From: an uncultured Campylobacter sp.
Lineage (GTDB): Bacteria; Campylobacterota; Campylobacteria; Campylobacterales; Campylobacteraceae
Length of the DNA stretch: 13,208 nucleotides
Direction: 5' to 3'
NCBI RefSeq assembly: GCF_937997595.1
Contig: NZ_CALKTS010000176.1
Span: 1-13,208, forward strand
Each line of letters begins with the position of its first letter. The first letter of the stretch is position 1. This document shows positions 1-5,987 of this stretch, piece after piece. Under the pieces are notes generated by a model, which saw only the letters and a list, made by a program, of their open reading frames with translations, had not been told where the DNA came from and ran no database searches. The position numbers were made by a program, and so were the translations under genes.

Positions 1-457
1 ATAGCTTGTATTCATCTTTTTTATGTATATCCGCACCTAGCTTTATAAGCTCTTGAGTGGTATTTGTATCGTCCCAAAAGCTATAATACATCACTGGCGT
101 TACCCCTCCGTGCATAGTATGATCGACGGATAGATTGTTATCTTTCATAAATTTTAAAATTTCATCAGTTTGCTTGCTTTTTAAAAGTCTTTTTAGCTCT
201 ACGTCTATGGCGGGTTCTTTGAATATGTTTTTTGGATTTGAATTATAATCTATATCCCAATGTCTAAATGCAAAACTTTGCATCTCCGCTTCGCTTACAT
301 ACTTGTCAAGTCCCGCTTCTTTAGTAGCATCAGAGCCTATCGTAATAGTGTAGTGAGATTGAGATTTATGAAGTCCTACTCTTCCGCTTATGAATAGATA
401 CAAAATAAGGCAAGCAAAAACTACGATGAATTGCAATATGGCTTTTAAATATTTCAA
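1..457 (-). CDS. Membrane-anchored ankyrin-repeat-like protein, 3' part outside window
   Basis: The reading frame is open from a TTG at 457-455 to the window edge, so only about 152 N-terminal residues are visible. The TTG is chosen because an AAGGGG ribosome site (463-468) lies 5 nt upstream and a perfect TATAAT -10 box (485-490) lies about 28 nt upstream; no ATG is available early in the frame. Residues 1-24 form one hydrophobic helix (LKYLKAILQFIVVFACLILY), a signal anchor or uncleaved signal peptide. A polar region follows. From about residue 113 (HGGVTPVMYYSFWDDTNTTQ, then ELIKLGADIHKKDE) it has the TPL/LI..GAD pattern of an ankyrin repeat, suggesting a periplasmic protein-binding role. 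The function is unknown. It is more AT-rich than the genes to its right. Confidence 0.75.
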   Translation of the reverse strand, partial: MKYLKAILQFIVVFACLILYLFISGRVGLHKSQSHYTITIGSDATKEAGLDKYVSEAEMQSFAFRHWDIDYNSNPKNIFKEPAIDVELKRLLKSKQTDEILKFMKDNNLSVDHTMHGGVTPVMYYSFWDDTNTTQELIKLGADIHKKDEYKL

Positions 458-484
458 AATTTCCCCTTAGAATTAATTAGGAGG

Positions 485-490
485 ATTATA
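485..490 (-). promoter_or_regulatory. -10 box of the ankyrin-like gene
   Basis: A perfect TATAAT on the minus strand (ATTATA on plus) lies about 28 nt before the TTG start. No good -35 is visible, only a T-rich stretch, which is usual for the main sigma factor in Campylobacter. Confidence 0.6.
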
Positions 491-616
491 TCTTAAATCA
501 AATTAAATCGAAATTTTACATGGCGGGCGGGTAAAATTTTATATAAATTTAGCCCGCAAGCCTTGAAATTCGAGCAAATTTAGAATATAAATGCGTATTT
601 AGAATTTTAATTAGCT

Positions 617-1027
617 TTATTCTAGATCGCTCAAAAGATCCGCCAAGCTCACGCTTGATAGGGATTTTTTAAAATCATTCTGAATGCGAGCAAAGCGCGG
701 CGCGAGTACCGCCTCGATCTTGCCGCCCACGGGGCAGGCGCTAGGCGAGCCTTTGTGCAGGCGAAACATCGCGCCCTCCTCGCTCACCGCCTCGTAAATG
801 TCTAAAAGCGTGATGAGCCGCGCGTCGCGAGCCAGCGTGATGCCGCCCACACCAGCGGTCGTGAGTACCAAGGCTGCGTTTCTTAGCTGCGAGATCAGCT
901 TGCGCGCGATGGCAGGGTTTATCCCCGAGCTTGCGGCGACGAAATCGCCCGTGACCTTCTCCTCGCGAAAATACGCGACGCAAAGCATAATGTGAACGGC
1001 GAGTGAAAATTTTATACCTACTTGCAT
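617..1027 (-). CDS. Rrf2-family transcriptional regulator, YwnA/HypR-like
   Basis: This 136-residue protein has the length and layout of Rrf2 regulators. Residues 1-65 form a winged helix-turn-helix (INPAIARKLISQLRNAALV as recognition region, AGVGGITLAR as wing). A long dimerisation helix follows, with the LLDIYEAV and F.LHKGSPSACPVGGKI segments. It lacks the three-cysteine cluster that binds Fe-S in IscR/NsrR; only Cys16 and Cys98 (in SACPVG) are present. The CPVG segment matches B. subtilis YwnA and the hypochlorite sensor HypR of S. aureus, where a cysteine in this region takes part in redox sensing. In B. subtilis ywnA lies beside ywnB, a relative of the oxidoreductase just upstream here, so a redox- or electrophile-sensing repressor of this cluster is the best inference. 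The start ATG follows AAGG by 7 nt. A hairpin with a T-rich tail lies 25 nt upstream. Confidence 0.88.
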   Translation of the reverse strand: MQVGIKFSLAVHIMLCVAYFREEKVTGDFVAASSGINPAIARKLISQLRNAALVLTTAGVGGITLARDARLITLLDIYEAVSEEGAMFRLHKGSPSACPVGGKIEAVLAPRFARIQNDFKKSLSSVSLADLLSDLE

Positions 1028-1052
1028 AGCCGACCTTGATTTAAATTTAAAA

Positions 1053-1073
1053 CCGCACGTTAGTTTCGTGCGG
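1053..1073 (-). terminator. Hairpin with T tail between oxidoreductase and Rrf2 genes
   Basis: CCGCACG and CGTGCGG form a perfect 7-bp stem around a 7-nt loop. In the minus-strand direction it is followed at once by TTTTAAATTT, the form of an intrinsic terminator. Only 25 nt remain before the Rrf2 start, too little for a separate promoter, so it may act as a partial terminator or attenuator that lowers regulator synthesis. Confidence 0.6.
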
Positions 1074-1107
1074 CGTTATTTTAGCTAAATTAAGCAAAAT
1101 TTTAAGC

Positions 1108-1743
1108 TCACGCCCTCTCGCCGACGGCGGTAAAGCGCTTTTGCACGAAGGCGCCATTTTTTAGCTCGTCTATGACAGCAAGCGCTAGGTCTGCGTAGCT
1201 GATATAGCTCTCGTTTTTGGAGTTTAGTATTAGATTATCGCCGCCAAGGACGTATTTGCCCGTGCGAGCGCCGTTTGCGTCATAGTCTCCAGCAGGCGAG
1301 ACGTAGGTCCAGAGCACGTCGCTTCTGTCTTTTAGCTCAAAAAACGACTCCGCAGTCGCCCTTGCCACGCCCATATACTCAGGCGGGAAGTCAGGCGTAT
1401 CCATAGCCATAGTGCCTTTATCGTCCGCGTATAGCGTACCCGCGCCGCCGATGACGAGTAGTCTCGTTTTCGTACCGCTAAGCGCATCTGCTAGGTGTTT
1501 TACTACCTTTTTATGAAGCGGAAATGTTTCGGGCGTCCAAGCCGCAAATGCGCTGATAACAGCGTCAAAGCCAGCTAGATCGGTCTTTGTTAGTTCAAAA
1601 ATATCTTTGTAGACTACTTTAACGTCGCCGTTTTTATACTCTTTGTTTCGCACGATAGCCGTTACGTCATGCCCTTGTTTTAGGGCCTCTTGCACCAAAT
1701 TTAAACCTGATTTTCCGTTTGCTCCGATGATTGCTACTTTCAT
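1108..1743 (-). CDS. NAD(P)H-binding oxidoreductase, NmrA/YwnB-like
   Basis: This 211-residue protein is an atypical short-chain-dehydrogenase fold protein of the NAD(P)-binding (NmrA/YwnB-like) group. It opens with the Rossmann motif MKVAIIGANGKSG (GxxGxxG at residues 7-13). VRN at 31-33 contributes an Arg that usually prefers NADPH. LLVIGGAGTLY lies at 95-105, and VSPAGDYDANGARTGKY downstream is the typical active-site/substrate loop of the family. The classical YxxxK catalytic pair of true SDRs is not evident. Members act on quinones, flavins or unknown carbonyl compounds; the substrate here cannot be told. AAAGGAG 5 nt before the ATG fixes the start. It lies 135 nt downstream of the cupin gene without an obvious promoter of its own, so cotranscription is likely. 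Pairing with a YwnA-like regulator supports a role in electrophile or oxidant defence. Confidence 0.85.
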   Translation of the reverse strand: MKVAIIGANGKSGLNLVQEALKQGHDVTAIVRNKEYKNGDVKVVYKDIFELTKTDLAGFDAVISAFAAWTPETFPLHKKVVKHLADALSGTKTRLLVIGGAGTLYADDKGTMAMDTPDFPPEYMGVARATAESFFELKDRSDVLWTYVSPAGDYDANGARTGKYVLGGDNLILNSKNESYISYADLALAVIDELKNGAFVQKRFTAVGERA

Positions 1744-1878
1744 TGTTTCTCCTTTAAATTTGATTTTATTTGCTTGCTCGCACAGCCGCTACTGCTAATA
1801 CTCGCACATTTGGCGCCGTCTTGCCGCGCCTCGCAGTTTAAAATTTACGCTCGCGTTTTATCGCGCGCCTTGCGAAAT

Positions 1879-2253
1879 TTACAGCCAGCTTGGCTTTACG
1901 TCCTCGTTTATCACGCCGTCACTCATCGTATACTGCTCCAGGCTGCCGCGTTTGGTCTGGATACAGATAAACTTCATCCCCTGCGCGCCCGCCTTAAAGC
2001 ATCTTTTGCCAGCCGGATCGATGCGGATCGCGTCGCCCTCGCCCACCGCCGTCTCCTCACCGTCAATGAAAAGCGTGCCGCCGCCTTTTAGCACCAAATA
2101 AAGCTCCTCGTTTTGCTTGTGCGAATGCACGAACGGCACGCTCGCGTTTGCGGGAAGCTCATTGATAGAAAGCTCGCAGCCGCTTAAATTTAGAGCGTCT
2201 TTCAGCTCGACTCTCGGTTCGCTTTTCGTTGAAACGATCTTGTAGTTTGACAT
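1879..2253 (-). CDS. Small single-domain cupin protein
   Basis: This 124-residue protein is a single cupin_2 beta-barrel. Cupin motif 1 is clear: VHSHKQNEELYLVLKG (residues 42-57) gives the metal ligands His43, His45 and Glu49 or Glu50. Motif 2 is GDAIRIDPAGKRCFKAG (73-89). The position usually filled by the third metal His holds Cys85 (KRCFKA), so metal binding is either altered or of the subgroup with three ligands from motif 1. Other cysteines are Cys26 and Cys96. Such cupins may be dioxygenases, isomerases or binding proteins; no substrate can be inferred. AAGGAG lies 6 nt before the ATG. It is the first gene of the minus-strand cluster and has a strong promoter with -35 TTGATA and -10 TATACT, covered by two copies of an inverted repeat. 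Confidence 0.85.
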   Translation of the reverse strand: MSNYKIVSTKSEPRVELKDALNLSGCELSINELPANASVPFVHSHKQNEELYLVLKGGGTLFIDGEETAVGEGDAIRIDPAGKRCFKAGAQGMKFICIQTKRGSLEQYTMSDGVINEDVKPSWL

Positions 2254-2273
2254 CTTTGTCTCCTTAGATTTTT

Positions 2274-2296
2274 GTTGTAATGCTATAACTTACAAC
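2274..2296. promoter_or_regulatory. Operator-like dyad, copy 1
   Basis: GTTGTAA (2274-2280) and TTACAAC (2290-2296) form a perfect 7-bp inverted repeat separated by 9 bp. It lies just downstream of the predicted transcription start of the cupin cluster. The same arms and the same 9-bp spacer recur at 2323-2345, which makes it a likely repressor site, probably for the Rrf2 regulator of the same cluster. Confidence 0.65.
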
Positions 2297-2306
2297 TGAT
2301 GAGCGA

Positions 2307-2335
2307 AGTATAATAAAATTTTGTTGTAATATCAA
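2307..2335 (-). promoter_or_regulatory. Promoter of the cupin - oxidoreductase - Rrf2 cluster
   Basis: On the minus strand TTGATA (2330-2335) is followed after exactly 17 bp by TATACT (2307-2312). Transcription would start near 2300, about 47 nt before the cupin ATG. The -35 box lies inside the spacer of dyad copy 2, and dyad copy 1 lies at about +5 to +27, so a protein on both sites would block it. Confidence 0.7.
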
Positions 2336-2349
2336 GGGTTACAGCAAAA
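2319..2349. promoter_or_regulatory. Operator-like dyad, copy 2
   Basis: TTTTGTTGTAA (2319-2329) and TTACAGCAAAA (2339-2349) are 11-bp inverted arms with one mismatch around a 9-bp spacer. The core GTTGTAA-N9-TTACAGC repeats copy 1; the two centres are 49 bp apart. It overlaps the -35 box of the leftward promoter and lies upstream of the rightward promoter. Confidence 0.65.
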
Positions 2350-2362
2350 AATTCCGCAAAAT

Positions 2363-2391
2363 TTGACGCAAAATTTAAAATCAGCTAGAAT
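2363..2391 (+). promoter_or_regulatory. Divergent promoter for the ABC-type membrane gene
   Basis: TTGACG (2363-2368), a 17-bp spacer and TAGAAT (2386-2391) form a good sigma-70 promoter. It lies 28 nt before the ATG at 2419 and starts 14 bp right of dyad copy 2, so the same regulator could influence it. Confidence 0.6.
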
Positions 2392-2418
2392 CCGCGCGAT
2401 TTTAACCAAAGGAATTTT

Positions 2419-3294
2419 ATGCAAAATAGCGCATTTAAGACGCTAACGCTCATTGCAAAGAAAAATTTTAAAAAGCTGTTTTTAACGTTTAGCCTGGTTT
2501 TGGCGGAAAACGGGCTATTTCTCGTCTATCCCATACTAGCTGGTATCGCCATAAACGCCATCGTAGCGGGCGATACGCTTTTGGCACTTAGCTACTCGTG
2601 CATGGTGTTCGTGGGCTGGGGGCTTGGCTCGATTAGGCGGCGCGTGGATACGCAGGTGTTTACTAGGATATACGCGGGACTTGTCGTAAGCGTGATAATG
2701 AACGAAAAAAGAGCCGCAAAAGACGAAAGCGCCGTAATCGCGAGAGCAAATTTATCTCGCGAATTCGTGGATTTTTTCGAGCAGCATTTTCCCGTGTTTT
2801 TTACCTCGGTCGTCTCGATTTTCGGCTCGGCGATCATGCTTTTATTTATCGAGTTCTACGTGGGTTTGGCTGTTTTTGCCCTGCTCGCGGTTTTTGGAGT
2901 TTTGCTACCCAAATACATCGCCAAAAACGACCGCTTGTATCTAAAGCTAAACAACCAGCTAGAGCGCGAGGCAGGACGCATAAGCGCAGGCGATGAGCGC
3001 ACGCTAAAGCGCCACTACGACGTGCTTTCAAAACTTCGTATCCGCATATCAAACAGAGAGGCGATGAGCTTTTTCATCATCGGCGCGAGTGCGGCGGCGA
3101 TTTTTAGTTTGGCGATATTTTTGCTCTCAAGCAAGCAGGCAAACGCGGGCCACATCTACTCGGTGCTCACCTATCTCTGGACGTTTGCGATCAGTCTTGA
3201 CGACGCGCCGAGACTAATAGAGGAGTTTAGCAAGCTAAAAGACATCGGTAAGCGCGTAGATGCCGGACTAGAAGGCGATATAGATAAAATTTAA
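2419..3294 (+). CDS. ABC transporter six-transmembrane domain protein without ATPase domain
   Basis: This 291-residue integral membrane protein resembles the ABC_membrane_3 type of exporter transmembrane domain. The hydrophobic stretches are about residues 20-50, 54-72, 125-163 (probably two helices) and 215-262 (two helices). Between them lie the charged cytoplasmic helices of an exporter fold (KNDRLYLKLNNQLEREAGRI, then the DERTLKRHYDVLSKLRIR region at about 192-210). The protein stops after SKLKDIGKRVDAGL, which in complete exporters is the linker to the nucleotide-binding domain. No Walker A, signature or Walker B motif follows, and none is encoded nearby on this strand. It may partner with an ATPase elsewhere or act in another way. 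AAAGGA lies 5 nt before the ATG. It is divergent from the cupin cluster and shares its regulatory region. Confidence 0.8.
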   Translation: MQNSAFKTLTLIAKKNFKKLFLTFSLVLAENGLFLVYPILAGIAINAIVAGDTLLALSYSCMVFVGWGLGSIRRRVDTQVFTRIYAGLVVSVIMNEKRAAKDESAVIARANLSREFVDFFEQHFPVFFTSVVSIFGSAIMLLFIEFYVGLAVFALLAVFGVLLPKYIAKNDRLYLKLNNQLEREAGRISAGDERTLKRHYDVLSKLRIRISNREAMSFFIIGASAAAIFSLAIFLLSSKQANAGHIYSVLTYLWTFAISLDDAPRLIEEFSKLKDIGKRVDAGLEGDIDKI

Positions 3295-3308
3295 GCGCTT
3301 TTTTGAGG

Positions 3309-3314
3309 TATAAT
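3309..3314 (+). promoter_or_regulatory. -10 box of the zinc exporter gene
   Basis: A perfect TATAAT preceded by a T-rich run (CTTTTTTGAGG) lies just after the stop of the previous gene and 32 nt before the ATG at 3347. It implies a transcript starting between the two genes. Confidence 0.55.
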
Positions 3315-3346
3315 GTATCTAAAATTTGCCCAAAAGCGAGGTCAAA

Positions 3347-4303
3347 ATGCACGAAAATCACGCCCACTGCGCGCATTCGCACACGTCAAATAAAACCGTT
3401 TTGAGAAATTCCTTCCTTATGATATCCGCTTTTATGCTGATCGAGGTCGCAGGCGGCTTGGCGACAAACTCGCTCGCCCTGCTCTCCGACGCCGGACATA
3501 TGCTATCAGACGCCGCAGCACTCGGGCTTTCGCTATTTGCGTTTAAATTTGGCGAACGTAAGGGCAATCTGCAAAAGACCTTCGGCTACAGGCGGATCGA
3601 AATTTTAGCCGCGACGATAAACGCCGTCACGCTCATCGTCATCGCCGTTTTTATCGTCATCGAGGCGACGCGGCGCCTGCAAAACCCACCCGAAGTAGCC
3701 ACCGCGGGCATGCTCGCCATCAGCACGCTGGGTCTTGTCGTAAACATCGTCGTGGCTCTCTACATGCTGCGCGGCGGAGACGTGAGAGAAAACGTCAATA
3801 TGCGCGGCGCCTACATGCACGTACTCGGCGACGCCCTGGGCTCGGTGGGCGCGATCGCGGCGGCTTTGGCGATGATGTGCTTTGGCTGGGGCTGGGCGGA
3901 CGCGGCGGCTAGCGTGCTCGTGGCCGCGCTCATCGTAAAAAGCGGCTGGGGCGTGCTAAAAGACAGCCTAAACATCCTGATGGAGGGCTCGCCAAAGGGC
4001 GTGTGCCTGGACGGGCTCGTCGCGCAGATCAGGGGCGTGGACGGCGTGCTTTCGGTGCACGACCTGCACGTCTGGAGCATAACAAGCGGCGCAAACGCGC
4101 TCACGGCTCACGTGGTGGTCAGCGGCGAGCTGAGCGTGCGCGAGGCAGAGCGGATCATGGCAGAAATATCGCACGAAATGGAGCACCTGGGCATCACGCA
4201 CACGACGCTGCAGCTTGAAAGTAGCGACAACGAATGCGCTGACGAGCTAATCTGCGAAGTAAGATCAAATGGCGCAGGCGGGCATTTGGGGCATAGTCAT
4301 TAA
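3347..4303 (+). CDS. Cation diffusion facilitator zinc exporter, CzcD/ZitB-like
   Basis: This 318-residue CDF protein exports Zn2+ (possibly Co2+ or Cd2+) from the cytoplasm by proton antiport. There are six predicted helices between residues 18 and about 215. The metal site is intact: H51-x3-D55 in helix 2 (DAGHMLSD) and H158-x3-D162 in helix 5 (HVLGD), the H/D pairs of zinc-type CDFs. The cytoplasmic C-terminal domain has VSVHDLHVWSITSG and ends at about LGITHTTLQLE. Both ends are His-rich (HENHAHCAHSH and GGHLGHSH), as expected for metal capture. The ATG at 3347 is preferred because GCGAGG lies 5 nt upstream; an in-frame TTG at 3326 has no ribosome site and sits close to the likely transcript start. 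It is probably transcribed alone. It might be called czcD or zitB, but orthology is not settled. Confidence 0.93.
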   Translation: MHENHAHCAHSHTSNKTVLRNSFLMISAFMLIEVAGGLATNSLALLSDAGHMLSDAAALGLSLFAFKFGERKGNLQKTFGYRRIEILAATINAVTLIVIAVFIVIEATRRLQNPPEVATAGMLAISTLGLVVNIVVALYMLRGGDVRENVNMRGAYMHVLGDALGSVGAIAAALAMMCFGWGWADAAASVLVAALIVKSGWGVLKDSLNILMEGSPKGVCLDGLVAQIRGVDGVLSVHDLHVWSITSGANALTAHVVVSGELSVREAERIMAEISHEMEHLGITHTTLQLESSDNECADELICEVRSNGAGGHLGHSH

Positions 4304-4774
4304 ATTTTGGATTTGGAATTCTGCTCGACTTATAGTTTTGAAATTTAGCTTGATTTGGAATTTAAAATTTGGCTTGAGTTTTAAATTTTAAATTTTGCCC
4401 ACACCGCGAGATTTCGGAATTTTAGAATTTTGAGATTTTAAATTTTAAAATTTTGCGCTCGTTATGAAATTTTAAATCCATTCGCATAACGGAATTTTAA
4501 AATTTCGCCCCGCGGACGCCGTTTCAAAATCAGGCGCTGTACACGCAAAATAGTAGAATTTTACACAGCGCGTTGCTGTACCATTCAAAACGGCGCCTAT
4601 GCGTTGCGGAATTTTTAAATTTAACCAAGCATACCGCGCCTCTAAATTTTAAAATTCCGTGCCGCAAATTGAGCTATAAATAGAGCCATAAATTTAAACT
4701 ACGCATCAAAATTTTGGCTAAATTTCACTCATTATTTGCCTACCTATTTGAGCCTGTTAAAAGCAAATTTGCCG
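4304..4774. other. Non-coding AT-rich spacer with inverted repeats
   Basis: I see no convincing gene between the zinc exporter and the -10 box of the next gene. The stretch is dominated by AAATTTTAAAATTT-type palindromic words. It contains CGTTATG/CATAACG (4460-4466 and 4485-4491) and a larger nested inverted repeat at 4517-4595. No clear terminator follows the zinc exporter. Confidence 0.6.
4517..4595. repeat. Nested inverted repeats
   Basis: The outer arms CGCCGTTT (4517-4524) and AAACGGCG (4588-4595) are perfect complements. Inside them GCGCTGT (4534-4540) and ACAGCGC (4565-4571) form a second perfect pair. GCTGTAC also occurs twice in direct orientation (4536-4542 and 4575-4581). It may be a decayed mobile-element end or a structured RNA. 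Confidence 0.45.
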
Positions 4775-4780
4775 TATAAT
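4775..4780 (+). promoter_or_regulatory. -10 box, membrane-protein module 1
   Basis: A perfect TATAAT within GCCGTATAATCTCGCGAAAT. The following leader, GAAATTTCAGGGAG, closely matches the one before the third gene of the group (5958) and resembles the one before the second (5506). Transcription would start near 4787, which rules out upstream in-frame TTG codons as starts. Confidence 0.65.
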
Positions 4781-4804
4781 CTCGCGAAATTTCAGGGAGC
4801 CAAG

Positions 4805-5383
4805 GTGCGCAAAAACATAAAATACCTAATTTACAAGTTTCTTTTAGGCAATGTCTTTTTGGCAGTTTTTTTGATTTCATTTTACGTTGCTTCATTACAT
4901 CTCTCAAAACTTTTAAATGTTGATATAATAGGCCTTTTGAAGGGGTATTTTTTATTCCCGGGCGATATTCGTCTACCTTTTTCGACGGTAATTCTTGAGC
5001 TATTTTCATTCTATATCAGTAGCAGTTTGAGTGATTTTTATGTCAAAGGCATCGATCGCAAGCTCAATGTTATATTTTTCATCGCCTTTGCGACGATAGG
5101 AATTTTAGCCCTTACCGCCATTATTCTTATCGCAACATTCGGTTTTATGATATATGGTATGGATTTAGATAAAAAACTAATGGCAATTTTATCCGCCGCG
5201 GCATTATTCATGGGTATCTGCTCAACGGTATATTTATTTCGCAAAAGCGATTACGAGCTCGGTAAATTTTTACAGATCATCAGCCGAAAAAGAAGCGGTG
5301 AGATCAATAAAAAGCTATTCCCTATCTTGCTGCTTATTATATCTGCAACTTGGTTGGGTCTTATCTTTTTTGCATCTAGATAA
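4805..5383 (+). CDS. Unknown integral membrane protein, paralog 1
   Basis: This protein of 192 residues belongs to no family I recognise. The frame is open upstream to a TTG at 4736, but that lies before the -10 box. The GTG at 4805 follows AGGGAG by 5 nt and gives an N-terminus (VRKNIKYLIYKFLLGNVFLA) matching the third gene (MKIYFYKLLLGIVLMGIF). Predicted helices lie at about 12-36, 57-80, 88-117, 124-145 and 171-190. The best conserved block shared with the paralog is GIDRKLNVIFFIAFATIGI (82-100), where 15 of 19 residues agree. A second is SDYELGKFLQ..S.KR (148-163). There is no signal peptide cleavage site, enzyme motif or metal motif. It is AT-rich relative to the transporters upstream. 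Confidence 0.75.
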   Translation: MRKNIKYLIYKFLLGNVFLAVFLISFYVASLHLSKLLNVDIIGLLKGYFLFPGDIRLPFSTVILELFSFYISSSLSDFYVKGIDRKLNVIFFIAFATIGILALTAIILIATFGFMIYGMDLDKKLMAILSAAALFMGICSTVYLFRKSDYELGKFLQIISRKRSGEINKKLFPILLLIISATWLGLIFFASR

Positions 5384-5505
5384 AGCTAAATGCCCAGTTT
5401 AAATTTCGTCCGTATGCGCTAAATTTAATAGGCGTAGATCACACGCACGGCGCGACGGAATTTTAAGCACGGAATACTTTTTTATTAAAATTTAAACCTA
5501 CGCAT

Positions 5506-5511
5506 TATAAT
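5506..5511 (+). promoter_or_regulatory. -10 box, membrane-protein module 2
   Basis: A perfect TATAAT within CGCATTATAATTGCAGGAAT, followed by the AAAAAGGA ribosome site. The layout is like the modules at 4775 and 5958. Confidence 0.6.
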
Positions 5512-5535
5512 TGCAGGAATTAAAAAGGACGGCAA

Positions 5536-5913
5536 TTGGATATGAAAAAACATATATTAATCGCAATTTTAGGCTTGCTTTGCGCCTTTATAGATATTAA
5601 TTACATAGGTTTTCTTATCGCATTAAATTTGATAGTAGTCTTGGTTTGCGCCGTTTTTCCTTTTATGAAAAAGAATTATATATTTTTTCTACTGCTTGTC
5701 TTAAATTTAGCTTTGTATTTGAATAATATCTACACCCCTTTTGAAAAGCCCGAGCTTTGGACTTATAGCATACCTGCGCTGGCAAATGCCACATATGTGC
5801 TAGTCGCTTTAGTTTATGCTTCGGGATTTGTCGCTTTTGTCCCGCTTGCGGCATATATCTGTTTTTTATACTCGCTCTGCGCCGTTGCTTGCAGCATACG
5901 TGAAAAATTTTAA
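5536..5913 (+). CDS. Unknown small membrane protein between the two paralogs
   Basis: This 125-residue, very hydrophobic protein was not recognised. It has about four helices: residues 5-20, 24-43, 47-66 and 80-118 (the last probably two). It is not clearly related to its neighbours. The TTG at 5536 is taken as start because AAAAGGA (5523-5529) lies 6 nt upstream; the ATG two codons later (5542) is 12 nt from the same site and is the alternative. Charged residues are concentrated at the ends (MDMKKH, SIREKF) and in the MKKN loop. It sits between the two paralogs with about 150 nt in front and 74 nt behind, under its own -10 box. An immunity-like or accessory membrane role would be a guess only. 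Confidence 0.7.
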   Translation: MDMKKHILIAILGLLCAFIDINYIGFLIALNLIVVLVCAVFPFMKKNYIFFLLLVLNLALYLNNIYTPFEKPELWTYSIPALANATYVLVALVYASGFVAFVPLAAYICFLYSLCAVACSIREKF

Positions 5914-5957
5914 AGCTTACGCTAAATTTGCAATCAAAATTTTAAGCTGCTATTGCG

Positions 5958-5963
5958 TATAAT
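5958..5963 (+). promoter_or_regulatory. -10 box, membrane-protein module 3
   Basis: A perfect TATAAT in GCGTATAATTTCGCAGAATT, nearly the same sequence as module 1 at 4775. The AAGGA ribosome site follows 13 nt later. Confidence 0.65.
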
Positions 5964-5987
5964 TTCGCAGAATTTTAAGGATTGCGT

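Noticed and set aside
526..557. Terminator after the Rrf2 gene
   Set aside because: GCGGGTAAA and TTTAGCCCGC can pair with one bulge, but no clear U-run follows on either strand, so the evidence is too weak.
1774..2091. Plus-strand frame of 105 codons opposite the cupin gene
   Set aside because: It is antisense to a gene with clear cupin motifs and has no ribosome site or family resemblance.
3326..3346. TTG at 3326 as start of the zinc exporter
   Set aside because: No ribosome site precedes it and it lies about 12 nt after the -10 box; ATG at 3347 has GCGAGG and gives a normal His-rich N-terminus.
4736..4804. TTG at 4736 as start of the first membrane paralog
   Set aside because: It lies upstream of the TATAAT at 4775-4780 and adds residues not shared with the paralog; GTG at 4805 has a proper ribosome site.
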